Shown here one piece after another: positions 1 through 7,617 of a stretch of 19,381 bases of DNA (positions are counted from its first letter, which is position 1; every line of letters starts with the position of its first letter). The notes beneath the pieces are model-generated. The model saw only the letters and a list, made by a program, of their open reading frames with translations, was not told the DNA's origin and searched no databases. This DNA comes from JBLHUT01 sp047629975 (GTDB taxonomy: Bacteria; Pseudomonadota; Alphaproteobacteria; Rhodobacterales; Rhodobacteraceae), in contig JBLHUT010000030.1 in the NCBI GenBank assembly GCA_047629975.1, forward strand, positions 1 through 19,381. Reading direction: 5' to 3'. The translations under genes were made by a program, and so were the position numbers.

Positions 1-74
1 ACAGTGCATTGGGCTATCGCCCACTTGCGCCGGAAGCAAACATCCCGGTGGACCAAAGGCCAGTCATGCACTAA
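1..74 (+). pseudogene. C-terminal tail of an IS3-type transposase (cut by window edge)
   Basis: Reading from base 3, the frame gives SALGYRPLAPEANIPVD and continues to MH and a TAA at 72-74. This matches the usual end of the integrase-core transposase of many roseobacter IS3-like elements (SALGYRPPAPEA...MH). The bases just after it, containing a GGACCACTCAAGTGGGG stretch, look like the right end of that element. The element stops near position 105, where istB sequence begins on the other strand, so it probably inserted into the IS21 copy. Only the tail is visible, so whether the rest is intact cannot be judged. Confidence 0.7.
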
Positions 75-102
75 CTTTCAAATTGGACCACTCAAGTGGG
101 GC

Positions 103-288
103 TGCTCAAGCTGTTCAAGAAGAAACCTTACTATCTGACCGGATGTGACAGATAGGCCCTTGGTGGTACAGATGCGCGCCAGTTTGTCATTCTCGTGTTG
201 CGCCGGAGACGTCCCTTTGCTGCAATAAAATCGGCAGACGCAGGGTTTTAAGATGGGTTGCCAAGAGCGGTTCTGATGGATCGCGCAT
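103..288 (-). pseudogene. istB: IS21 IstB helper ATPase, N-terminal fragment, frameshifted
   Basis: IstB is the AAA+ helper of IS21-family transposition. On the minus strand, the ATG at 286-288 opens MRDPSEPLLATHLKTLRLP, which matches the IstB start (…LLAHHLKTLKLPTFLREYDKLAR). That frame soon reaches a stop. The next conserved stretch (NDKLARICTTKGLS, then RFLLEQLEQ) continues in another frame. The gene is cut near position 105 by the IS3-like element end, so no Walker motifs remain. It sits directly downstream of the istA remnant in the normal istA-istB order. It is a fragment and cannot be functional. Confidence 0.75.
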
Positions 289-289
289 A

Positions 290-1645
290 CGTCATCTTTG
301 CCTGGCAGGCTGATGTAGGATGCGGTTGATGTGATGACGACAGTTGTTCGGGGTAGGAAGAGGGCAACAGATCTAAGTATAGCCGAGGCTTGCTGCGTTC
401 AACGCGGGGCAGCAGAAGGTGTTTTACGGCATCAAAACTAATCGCCCCCGTCTACTGCGGGTCCTTGATAGCGGCATGCAGCTCGGTGTGCTCAAAATAT
501 TCTGGCAAACTTAGAACCTGCACATGCTTACTCTTCCCGGTCTTGCCCTGCTGCGCTTCCAACAGTCGCTGCAACGTTGGGAAGGCATGGGGTAGCTTCC
601 TGTATTGCAACGGCGCTGCCTGATCAAAAACCATAATTTTGTGCGCAATCAGTCGCAACTCATGCATAGGGTCAAAGGTGATATCGTCCTTGTCGTGGGA
701 TCTTACATGCCCGCAATCATTCAGATGCACGACCAATAACGACCTGATCTGCAGAGCATTCGATCCAAACCTCTCGATGACCGAAAGCAATTTGCGCTGA
801 ACAATTGTTGCCTCGGTATCGTGCCACGGATGTTGATGTGACTTAACCGCAAGCTCAGGCCTCAGACGGCGCGGCTGGTAAACCCTGCATGGTGGCCAGA
901 TCAGCCAGCAACTGTTCGCCAGTGCGGATATTGTGACCGCGCAAGATGTCAGCCTGTCGTTTGCGGCACTGCTCTTCGGCCCAACTCGAAAAACGCGGCA
1001 TGAGCACCACGACGTTGTGGCGGGACTATCCAGCTTGTCCTTCGACTTTACCCTTATCGTTCTCCTTGCCGGGGCGGCCATACCGATCTTGGATCACATT
1101 GTGAGAGAGCATCACGCTGAACCGTTGGTTGCGGTTGCGGTTGCGCGTGCCGTCAGGCATTATTTTTGTGATCGGACATGTGTCGTTATAATATGATATC
1201 GACTGCGGCATCCCACAGAAGAACGCGAAGGCATGCACGTGTCCATCCAGCCAGACCTAGGTGTTCACGGCAGGATACGCACGGCGGTAGCAGGTATCAC
1301 TATGTTGCAGATCCAGCGCAAAGAAGTAGGTCTTTTGTTCAACGCTACCGATGACACCGAACGCTTCGCCAAAATCAGACTGCGCATAGGTTGGGTGGGT
1401 GGCTCAATGGCACAAACATCCTTCGAGAACCGCGCTTTTTAGAGCGCATGTAATCTTTGACGATGGCGTAGCCGTCTTCGAACCCGCATGCGTTGAGAAG
1501 GCGTTCAAAGATGCGATTGGTTTTGCGACGTTGCTTGCACGGGTGCACCTTGTCTTGCGCCGAACATTGATAAATCTGATCAAATTTGGGTCGCTTGATC
1601 AGCAATGTTCGCTGATATCCCGACGGTTGGTATCGAAAACACCGC
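290..1645 (-). pseudogene. istA: IS21 IstA transposase, multiply frameshifted remnant
   Basis: IstA is the DDE transposase of IS21-type elements. Conserved blocks follow one another on the minus strand but in changing frames: RIFERLLNACGFEDGYAIV and VKDYMRSKKRG (about 1530-1430), MFVPLSHPP (about 1410), VEQKTYFFALDLQHSD (about 1330), HAFAFFCGMPQSISYYNDT with KIMPDGTR (1230-1140), DRYGRPGKENDKGKVEG (about 1070), EEQCRKRQADILRGHN (about 975), and FDPMHELRLIAHKI with FPTLQRLLEAQQGK (about 690-550). The last block is GAISFDAVKHLLLPRVER (about 440). The order matches IstA of the subgroup with the GYTIVKDYVR and GRPGKGNDKGKVEG motifs. The N-terminus is missing, apparently cut by the neighbouring IS3 remnant. 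Many frameshifts and stops show old decay. The long open frames on either strand here are accidental. Confidence 0.8.
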
Positions 1646-1985
1646 TTGGTGTAGAACCAAAGCTCTTCATCCCGCTGGCGCGATCAGGCAGTCGCGATCA
1701 GGCAGTCGCGATCGGCAGCACGTCGCAGATTGGCCCGACCCCGTGCGCATCCCGATGGTCATCGATGAACACCGCCATCACTTCGACCGGCGATCGAGTT
1801 CTGCGATCGCGAAATATGCGCGGGCCTTGCGCAATATCTTATTCGCGGCCCACGGGCGCTTACCGTTATGGACGTGATCGCCTGTCAACGCGGGCCATGC
1901 TGCCCCTCAATGTTCAGAACCAGACGTACAGAACGTTCGCGCACTTCGGGGGGATTTGTTCGTTGTCTTGCTCAGGATTAAGCCT
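1640..1985 (-). pseudogene. IS3-family orfA/orfB remnant with internal deletion
   Basis: Two overlapping IS3 reading frames can be followed on the minus strand. The orfA start region reads NPPEVRERSVRLVLNIEG (about 1950-1895), hits a stop after HGPR, and continues as QAITSIT. After a deletion it resumes as AANKILRKARAYFAIAELDR, the classic OrfA coiled-coil end, with its TGA at 1778-1780. orfB begins immediately after with VFIDDHRDAHGVGPICDVLP, the usual OrfB N-terminus. It then runs into a 14-bp tandem expansion and ends where istA sequence takes over, near 1640. No catalytic domain is present. The boundaries are approximate because family conservation, not clear terminal repeats, defines them. 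Confidence 0.72.
1680..1713. repeat. 14-bp tandem repeat (two full units plus a partial)
   Basis: The unit GCGATCAGGCAGTC occurs at 1680-1693 and 1694-1707, followed by GCGATC. It lies in the orfB remnant just after the LPIA codons and adds a frame-breaking expansion. It is probably a slippage product in a non-selected sequence. Confidence 0.85.
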
Positions 1986-2040
1986 CCGGCAAACGCGGCA
2001 CGGTTCAGTTTCGGCCACGTCAGGGACTTTTGGAATCATG

Positions 2041-2290
2041 AGGTATCAGCTTGTGCAGCGCACGGTGACAGTGATTGTCGAAGAGGGAGGGAGCAGTTTG
2101 AGACTGACAAGATTGCAACGAGTGCGCAAGCATTCCCGCAGGGTTTTCATGGCCCAAAAGGCTTGCAGGGTTTGACCCGACGACCCGCGCCACGTTCGAA
2201 AGAGAGCTACTGCCAGGTGCGGATGTTTGAACTATCGCTCAAAGGGATTGGGCAGTTAGCATCGTTCAGCCGCTAGAAAGGCTATGTCTG
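2041..2290. other. No gene recognised between IS remnants and rpsU terminator
   Basis: I see no conserved protein block, RNA gene or clear terminal repeat in this stretch. Open frames here have no family resemblance that I can name. It may be further degraded transposon DNA, since it directly follows the IS3 remnant. Confidence 0.5.
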
Positions 2291-2293
2291 TAA

Positions 2294-2331
2294 CCAAAGC
2301 TCCCGCTGCCGACTGGCAACGGGAGCTTTGG
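2294..2331 (-). terminator. Strong hairpin downstream of rpsU
   Basis: CCAAAGCTCCCG (2294-2305) pairs perfectly with CGGGAGCTTTGG (2320-2331), and TGCC/GGCA inside extends the stem around a GACT loop with one mismatch. It begins about 30 bases past the rpsU stop on the minus strand. There is no clear U-run on the rpsU side; the plus side has GAATTTT. It may act as a terminator or an mRNA-stabilising end, possibly in both directions. Confidence 0.75.
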
Positions 2332-2359
2332 AATTTTCAGCATCAAAGAATAAACTTAA

Positions 2360-2560
2360 TTATCCTTCGCGCTCCAGCTTCTTACGTGCCAACTTACGGG
2401 CACGACGGATTGCTTCCGCTTTCTGGCGCGCGTTTTTTTCCGAAGGCTTCTCGAAATGTTGCTTGAGCTTCATCTCACGGAAGACGCCTTCCTTCTGGAG
2501 CTTTTTCTTAAGTACCCGGAGGGCCTGATCGACATTGTTGTCGCGAACACTGACCTGCAT
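2360..2560 (-). CDS. rpsU: 30S ribosomal protein bS21
   Basis: The 66-residue protein begins MQVSVRDNNVDQALRVLKKK and ends in a lysine/arginine-rich helix (KAEAIRRARKLARKKLEREG). Both the length and the sequence are typical of alphaproteobacterial bS21, a small subunit protein near the mRNA exit site that takes part in translation initiation. The frame is open further upstream to 2683, but that extension has no family similarity. The ATG at 2558-2560 has an AGAGAGGTGG ribosome-binding site about 9 bases upstream, so this start is preferred. The gene stands alone, followed by the hairpin at 2294-2331. It is the only housekeeping gene in the window and shows no sign of decay. Confidence 0.96.
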   Translation of the reverse strand: MQVSVRDNNVDQALRVLKKKLQKEGVFREMKLKQHFEKPSEKNARQKAEAIRRARKLARKKLEREG

Positions 2561-3010
2561 GTGGTTTACACCACCTCTCTCGTTTGTAGTTGAAATGAGT
2601 TCAAGAGCAATAATATTAGCAACTCTGGCGATGCTTGTACAGACTGACAGATGCAATTTGGGCGGAGAGTTGACGTGTGGCACACAATATCTGCTATTTA
2701 GCCTCGGCGGTATGAAGGTCGCTCATGATCCGAACCCGATATTGATGAAGCCTGCATCGAAGGTCTAGGGGGTGTTTTTTGCTCCTTTATGCAGGTGAAC
2801 CGGTAGGGGGAGCAGAGGCGCATGAGACCGGTTCGCGCTTGAAGGATAGGCTCCTCTAGAGCAATAATTTCTAGAAAAATCAATGGCTAAAGCGTATATT
2901 TCTAAGGGTGGGCGACGGCTTTGCATCGCAACATTTCGTGAGCACGATAAGCGGGCCGCGCAGAACCCGTCATCGCCAAGGGGCTGGCGGGGCTTGCGGC
3001 AAGCGTAGCT
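2561..3010. other. Intergenic region: rpsU leader and region downstream of lacI-type gene
   Basis: No coding sequence is convincing here. It should contain the rpsU promoter on the minus strand, but I could not pick a clear -35/-10 pair. An inverted repeat GAACCGGT (2797-2804) / ACCGGTTC (2827-2834) with a 22-base gap is the only structure that stood out. Open frames in this stretch have no recognisable family. Confidence 0.5.
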
Positions 3011-4042
3011 CTAGAGATTGGATTTCAGCAATATCTCTATGCGAATCGTTTCTTGCGACTTCAGGGTGTCGCGGTTGTCGATTATGCCCTTCAGGCGGCG
3101 GATCGCACTGCGCACAAGATGGCCGGTGTTTTGCGCAATAACTGCGTCAATTGCACCGGTTTCGAGTGCCGCTTCGGTGAATGGCGTGCGTTCGTGGGCG
3201 ATAGTTACAATTTCTGCGGCGCGGTTTGACGCCTTTAGGGCGGTGACAGGCACCTCGGCCTCCGACGACATGATATAGAGGCCCGCGATGTCTGGATTGT
3301 TGGCGAGTGTGGAGGCGATGATCTGTTCCGCACGTACCGGGTCGGCATAGGTTTCGAGTGACGGCAGCGCGCGCAAATGTGGAAATTCGGTATTGATGAC
3401 CTCGTCAAAGCCGAGGCGTCTGTCCTGACTGTCGCGCGATTGCATGCTTTCCGAGACAACCATCAAGGTCGCTTTGCCGGCTTTTACGAACCGTCCCAGA
3501 AGCGTTGCCGCGGTGGCGCCCGCTGCTTTGTTGTCAATGCCCACGCAATTGTCCTCGAACCCTGACTGGTTCGAGATAAAGGGGAGGGCGGCGATATTTC
3601 GTTCCTGAAGCCGCTTTATGGCGTCACGCACTTGTGGTGTTTCGGGGGCCATGATTGCGACGCCGGACACCCGGGCTGGGTCAATCGATTCCAGAAAGCC
3701 GGAGATGCTGTGGGGGTCGTTTTCCGCAATATGATCGATGCGCGCCCAGACATCGTCGGCTGAAAAGAGTTGCGTGGCCTCGTCTACGTATCGTTCGATT
3801 TGCTGGATGAATTCACCGCCCGACCGTGGAAGTGCGAATACAAAACTGTAGTTGCGTTGGCGCGCAAGATTGGCGGCCTGAAGGTTTCTGACAAATCCCA
3901 GTTCACGAATGGCGGCATTCACACGGTCAACGGTCTTTTGCTTTACCCCGTCGCGGCTGTTCAGGACGCGATCCACTGTGGCGCGGCTGACGCCGGCTGC
4001 CTTGGCAAGGTCTTTGGTTGTTGGTCGAAGCATCTGGTCCAT
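3011..4042 (-). CDS. LacI-family transcriptional regulator of the adjacent sugar-uptake operon
   Basis: This is a 343-residue DNA-binding regulator of usual LacI/GalR length. Residues 7-30 form the helix-turn-helix (TTKDLAKAAGVSRATVDRVL), followed by the hinge-helix region. The rest is a periplasmic-binding-protein-like sensor domain with the expected pattern of ligand-contact stretches (FVFALPRSGGEF, VSGVAIMAPETP, PFISNQSGFED, GIDNKAAGATAA). It is divergent from the operon at 4269-11522 and separated from it by 226 bases containing two matching palindromes, so it is most likely the local repressor, with the imported sugar or its phosphate as ligand. Two in-frame ATGs lie close together (codons 1 and 4); neither has a clear ribosome-binding site, so the longer form is listed. 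The ligand is not deducible from sequence. Confidence 0.92.
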   Translation of the reverse strand: MDQMLRPTTKDLAKAAGVSRATVDRVLNSRDGVKQKTVDRVNAAIRELGFVRNLQAANLARQRNYSFVFALPRSGGEFIQQIERYVDEATQLFSADDVWARIDHIAENDPHSISGFLESIDPARVSGVAIMAPETPQVRDAIKRLQERNIAALPFISNQSGFEDNCVGIDNKAAGATAATLLGRFVKAGKATLMVVSESMQSRDSQDRRLGFDEVINTEFPHLRALPSLETYADPVRAEQIIASTLANNPDIAGLYIMSSEAEVPVTALKASNRAAEIVTIAHERTPFTEAALETGAIDAVIAQNTGHLVRSAIRRLKGIIDNRDTLKSQETIRIEILLKSNL

Positions 4043-4148
4043 CGAGGGTGTCGCTTATGATTAGGCAAATTTATCGCGCTTTTTTGTGGTCCCGGAGCCG
4101 CCTTGTTTGAGGGGGCGGGGGATCGTTCAGATCGGTATACCACACGAA

Positions 4149-4164
4149 TGAAGCACGTGTATCA
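4149..4164. promoter_or_regulatory. Putative LacI-type operator O1
   Basis: TGAAGCACGTGTATCA fits the palindrome TGANGCACGTGCNTCA with one G/T mismatch. It lies just upstream of the proposed -35 box and is exactly 30 bp from O2. A central CG is typical of LacI-family operators. Regulator assignment is inferred from adjacency. Confidence 0.6.
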
Positions 4165-4172
4165 AAAATAAC

Positions 4173-4201
4173 TTGATTTGACGCACGTGCCTCAGTATCA
4201 A
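4173..4201 (+). promoter_or_regulatory. Putative sigma-70 promoter of the sugar-uptake operon
   Basis: TTGATT (4173-4178) and TATCAA (4196-4201) are separated by 17 bp, and each matches consensus at four of six positions. The start would fall near 4208, giving a leader of about 60 bases before the substrate-binding protein gene. The spacer is almost entirely filled by operator O2, which would suit repression by steric block. Confidence 0.5.
4179..4194. promoter_or_regulatory. Putative LacI-type operator O2, inside the promoter spacer
   Basis: TGACGCACGTGCCTCA is a perfect 16-bp palindrome except for one mismatched position in each arm. It matches O1 at 13 of 16 positions. It sits between the proposed -35 and -10 boxes. 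A weaker half-site, TGAAGCATG, begins at 4210, about another 31 bp on. Confidence 0.65.
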
Positions 4202-4268
4202 GTTTGACATGAAGCATGGTCGGGCAAACGGGCCGGACCACGAAAACACTCTCTGGGAGGAGAAACCG

Positions 4269-5603
4269 ATGAGATCCAATTTGATGATGACAGCGGCAGC
4301 AGGTGCGATTTTGGCCTCCGGACTGTCGACCGCTTCGATGGCGGGTGGGCACGCAACCGACCTGACGTTGTGCTGGGCTGCGTGGGATCCGGCGAACGCG
4401 CTGATCGAATTGAGCAAGGACTTTGAGGAGCAGTCCGGTCACACGATGAATTTCGAATTTGTGCCATGGACAAGCTTTGCTGATCGCATGTTGAACGAGT
4501 TGAACTCTGGCGGGCAATTGTGCGATTTGATGATCGGTGACAGTCAGTGGATCGGTGGCGGCGCAGAAAGCGGCCACTACGTGAAGTTGAACGACTTCTT
4601 TGACGCCAACGGGATCAGCATGGATGATTTCATCCCCGCGACTGTGACCGGCTATGCCGAATGGCCCAAGAACACGCCAAATTACTACGCCTTGCCCGCC
4701 TTTGGTGATGTTGTCGGCTGGACCTACCGCAAGGACTGGTTCGAGCGTCCGGAACTTCAGGCGGAGTTCATGGACACCTACGGCCGCGCGCTGGATGTTC
4801 CTGCATCTCTTGAAGAGCTCAAGGATATTGCGGCATTTTTTCAAGGTCGCGACATCGACGGCACAACGGTTTACGGCGCTGCGATTTACACAGAGCGTGG
4901 GTCCGAAGGCATCACGATGGGCGTGACCAACGCGCTTTATAATTACGGCTTCATGTATGAAAACCCTGACAAGCCCTATGATCTCGAAGGGTTTGTGAAC
5001 TCCGAGGGCGCAATTGCCGGTCTTGAGTATTACAAAGAACTTTATGACGTTGGCACGCCTCCCGGTTCCTCCAACTGGTACATGGGCGATAACATCGATG
5101 CCTACCGGTCCGGTCAGGTTGCGATGCAGATGAACTTTGCGTTTATCTGGCCCGGTGTTGAGGCAGACCCGACCGTGGGAGGGGGTAACTCCGGTTATTT
5201 CCCGAATCCCGCGGGCCCTGCAGGTCAGTTTGCCCAACTTGGTGGTCAGGGCATTTCGGTTGTGGCCTATTCCGAAAAACAGGATGCAGCCCTCGAATAC
5301 ATCCAGTGGTTCGCACAGCCACAAGTACAGGCGCAGTGGTGGGAGCTGGGCGGCTACTCTGCTCTCAAAGCCGTGGTCGAAGATCCGGGTTTTGTATCGA
5401 GCCAGCCTTACGCCCAGACATTCCTCGATAGCATGGCGATCGTAAAGGACTTCTGGGCAGAACCTGCCTATGCTGATCTTTTGATTGCGATGCAGGCGCG
5501 CGTGCATAATTTCGTCATCGCTGGCGATGGAACGGCCAAAGAGGCTTTGGACGGTTTGGTTCGCGATTGGACCGAAACGTTTGAAGACGAAGGTAAGCTG
5601 TAA
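4269..5603 (+). CDS. Sugar ABC transporter substrate-binding protein
   Basis: This is the periplasmic receptor of the importer encoded downstream. The 444-residue precursor starts at ATG 4269, eight bases after a strong GGGAGGAG ribosome-binding site (4254-4261). The frame stays open to 4209, but that start lacks a site. Residues 1 to about 26 are a signal peptide ending near TASMAGG. The mature part is a cluster-B (MalE/UgpB-like) sugar-binding fold: an N-lobe with WAAWDPANALIELSKDFEE, SGGQLCDLMIGDSQW near residue 90, the hinge segment YYALPAFGDVVGWTYRKDWF, and a C-lobe with FAFIWPGVEADP and EYIQWFAQPQVQAQWWELGG. Aromatics typical of a sugar pocket are plentiful. As first gene of the operon, it is followed by a hairpin that could keep its mRNA level higher than that of the permeases. 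The ligand is inferred only from the downstream dihydroxyacetone kinase. Confidence 0.92.
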   Translation: MRSNLMMTAAAGAILASGLSTASMAGGHATDLTLCWAAWDPANALIELSKDFEEQSGHTMNFEFVPWTSFADRMLNELNSGGQLCDLMIGDSQWIGGGAESGHYVKLNDFFDANGISMDDFIPATVTGYAEWPKNTPNYYALPAFGDVVGWTYRKDWFERPELQAEFMDTYGRALDVPASLEELKDIAAFFQGRDIDGTTVYGAAIYTERGSEGITMGVTNALYNYGFMYENPDKPYDLEGFVNSEGAIAGLEYYKELYDVGTPPGSSNWYMGDNIDAYRSGQVAMQMNFAFIWPGVEADPTVGGGNSGYFPNPAGPAGQFAQLGGQGISVVAYSEKQDAALEYIQWFAQPQVQAQWWELGGYSALKAVVEDPGFVSSQPYAQTFLDSMAIVKDFWAEPAYADLLIAMQARVHNFVIAGDGTAKEALDGLVRDWTETFEDEGKL

Positions 5604-5656
5604 GAACCTCCCCCGAGGGCGTCATTCCTGATTGAGTATGGCGTCTGACTGAATGG

Positions 5657-5686
5657 CCTCCAGCCGGTCTTTTGATTGGCTGGAGG
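5657..5686 (+). promoter_or_regulatory. Intra-operon hairpin after the binding-protein gene
   Basis: CCTCCAGCC (5657-5665) pairs with GGCTGGAGG (5678-5686), a 9-bp stem with a 12-base loop. GCGTC (5641-5645) and GACGC (5692-5696) can extend it. It lies in the 131-base gap between receptor and permease genes, the only large gap in the operon. Such hairpins commonly protect the receptor mRNA or partly terminate transcription. There is no U-run, so partial read-through is expected. Confidence 0.6.
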
Positions 5687-5734
5687 TTGTTGACGCGCAG
5701 GGTCTGCGATCTCTTCTTCGAAGGATATTCAACA

Positions 5735-6682
5735 ATGTCGACGAACCCCATCAGCAGGGCCGCTGAGAAAACTCCTGACAGTATGGCGCGTCGCATTCGC
5801 GGGCTCTCGGACAGAACGATTGCGTGGATATTTGTTGCGCCTACGGTTTTCCTATTGCTTGCCGTGAATATTTTTCCGCTGATCTGGACGATCCGGCTGA
5901 GTTTTACAAATTTCCGCGTCAACCGCCCCAATAACGACATCGAGTGGGTCGGTTTGCGAAACTATCAACGGATACTAACAGATCCGGACGTCTGGAGCAC
6001 GATGCAGGCGACGGCGCATTTTCTGTTCTGGACCATTGCTTTGCAGGTGTTGATCGGTTTCGCGCTGGCCTTTCTGATCAACAAGAAATTCCGTGGAAAC
6101 GACATGTGGACGACGATTATCGTCTTTCCGATGATGCTTTCGCCTGCGGTGGTCGGAAACTTCTGGACGTTCCTGTATCAACCTCAAATTGGCTTGTTCA
6201 ACTATGTGGTGACGTTCTTTACCGGCGGGGATCCTGCCAGCTTTTCAATGATCGGGGATGTGCACCTTGCACCGTGGGCTATTGTGATCGCGGACACGTG
6301 GATGTGGACACCGTTTGTGATGCTGATCTGTCTGGCGGGCCTACGCTCTATTCCTGACAGCATCTACGAGGCCGCGGAATGCGACCGTGCCAGCAAGTGG
6401 CGGCAGTTCTGGACAATCACACTTCCTATGGCATTGCCGTTCCTGATGCTTGCGATCCTGTTCCGGGGGATCGAGAATTTCAAGATGTTCGATCTGGTTG
6501 TCCAGCTTACGGGGGGGGGACCCGGGAACATCACGACCCTGACGTCTATCGATCTTAAACGTGAAGCGTTCGAGAAATGGCGCACGGGGTATTCCTCGGC
6601 CTATGCAGTGATCTTGTTTGTTACCGTCTTCGGTCTTGCCTCGATCTACGTCAAAGCCCTCAATAAGGTAAAAGAACGATGA
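5735..6682 (+). CDS. Sugar ABC transporter permease 1 (MalF/UgpA-like)
   Basis: This inner-membrane channel subunit has 315 residues. The start at ATG 5735 follows AAGGA by 9 bases; a longer frame from 5672 runs through the hairpin and is unlikely. The N-terminal cytoplasmic tail is followed by about six membrane spans, beginning with IAWIFVAPTVFLLLAVNIFP (residues 29-48). The cytoplasmic EAA loop, which docks with the ATPase, is at residues 212-232 (EAAECDRASKWRQFWTITLP); the usual glycine of EAA--DGA is replaced by arginine. FTNFRVNRPNNDIEWVGLRNY is the usual periplasmic segment before span 2. Its stop overlaps the next permease by ATGA, so the two are translationally coupled. It should pair with permease 2 as a heterodimer. 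Confidence 0.93.
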   Translation: MSTNPISRAAEKTPDSMARRIRGLSDRTIAWIFVAPTVFLLLAVNIFPLIWTIRLSFTNFRVNRPNNDIEWVGLRNYQRILTDPDVWSTMQATAHFLFWTIALQVLIGFALAFLINKKFRGNDMWTTIIVFPMMLSPAVVGNFWTFLYQPQIGLFNYVVTFFTGGDPASFSMIGDVHLAPWAIVIADTWMWTPFVMLICLAGLRSIPDSIYEAAECDRASKWRQFWTITLPMALPFLMLAILFRGIENFKMFDLVVQLTGGGPGNITTLTSIDLKREAFEKWRTGYSSAYAVILFVTVFGLASIYVKALNKVKER

Positions 6683-7617
6683 GCTTTTCTGTCACCGAGC
6701 CGTCAAGCCGTACGAAATGGTTCGCGGGTGTGCTTGTGGTTGGTTATGCGATCATCACCCTGATCCCTTTGGTTTGGATCATTGCAACGGGCTTTAAATC
6801 ACCAACTGATTCAATTGCATATCCACCGGTCGTCGTTTTTGAGCCGACCTTGGAGGGCTATGTGAACCTGTTTACCGACCGGACGCGCGCGACCGCACAG
6901 ATGCTGGAGGACGCCGGAGAGCCGCAAACCTGGTACGACACTATCGCCCGTGAGCGTGGTACAGTGATTTCCGGCCCCTCGAAGTACGGGGAGCGGTTTT
7001 TGAACTCTGTGATCATCGGGTTTGGATCGACGGCGCTTTGCATGATCCTTGGTACGGCGGCGGCCTATGCGTTCAGCCGCTTCAAGGTGCCGCTGAAAGA
7101 CGATCTGTTATTTTTTATCCTGTCCACGCGGATGATGCCGCCCATCGCTGTCGCCATTCCAATCTTTTTGATGTTTCGCAATCTGGGGCTGAACGATACG
7201 CATCTGGGCATGATCCTGCTCTATACTGCCGTTAATCTGTCGCTATCGGTCTGGTTACTCAAGGGGTTCATTGACGAAATCCCGATCGAGTATGAAGAGG
7301 CCGCGCTGATCGACGGCTACACACGGTTTCAGGCATTTTACAAAGTTGTGTTGCCACAAGCCGCGACGGGCATTGCCTCGACTGCAATCTTTTGTCTGAT
7401 CTTTGCTTGGAATGAATACGCGTTTGCGGTGTTGCTGACGTCTGGCAATGCCCAGACGGCGCCGCCCTTCATCCCCAACATCATCGGGACCAGCGGTAAG
7501 GACTGGCCGGCCGTGGCCGCCGGGGCGACCATATTCCTTGTCCCTGTGATGATCTTTACCATCCTGTTGCGCAAGCATCTTTTGCGCGGGATCACATTCG
7601 GAGCGGTGCGCAAATGA
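6679..7617 (+). CDS. Sugar ABC transporter permease 2 (MalG/UgpE-like)
   Basis: This is a 312-residue inner-membrane subunit starting in the ATGA overlap with permease 1. Span 1 is at about residues 14-36. The EAA loop, EEAALIDGYTRFQAFYKVVLP at residues 206-226, is canonical with the DG pair. Between span 1 and span 2 there is a longer than usual periplasmic stretch (residues 58-108, including DRTRATAQMLEDAGEPQTWY and SGPSKYGERFLNS). MalG-like proteins usually have a much shorter link here; this longer form is known in some polyol/sugar permeases of alphaproteobacteria. The conserved end LLRKHLLRGITFGAVRK is typical. Its stop overlaps the next small gene. Confidence 0.93.
   Translation: MSFSVTEPSSRTKWFAGVLVVGYAIITLIPLVWIIATGFKSPTDSIAYPPVVVFEPTLEGYVNLFTDRTRATAQMLEDAGEPQTWYDTIARERGTVISGPSKYGERFLNSVIIGFGSTALCMILGTAAAYAFSRFKVPLKDDLLFFILSTRMMPPIAVAIPIFLMFRNLGLNDTHLGMILLYTAVNLSLSVWLLKGFIDEIPIEYEEAALIDGYTRFQAFYKVVLPQAATGIASTAIFCLIFAWNEYAFAVLLTSGNAQTAPPFIPNIIGTSGKDWPAVAAGATIFLVPVMIFTILLRKHLLRGITFGAVRK

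Noticed and set aside
452..1081. 209-codon minus-strand frame as an intact gene
   Set aside because: Only its second half matches IstA; the first half is out of frame with the conserved IstA blocks, so this is a frameshifted pseudogene segment.
1399..2175. 258-codon plus-strand frame
   Set aside because: It runs opposite the istA and IS3 orfA/orfB blocks, which match known families; the plus frame has no family resemblance.
2797..2850. Possible tRNA (GGTTCGCGC-like T-loop)
   Set aside because: No acceptor stem, anticodon arm or D-arm can be assembled around it.
4071..5507. 478-codon open frame antisense to the substrate-binding protein gene
   Set aside because: It lies entirely opposite a well-supported gene, has no recognisable domain, and shows the histidine/arginine-rich, valine-rich composition of a shadow frame in GC-rich DNA.
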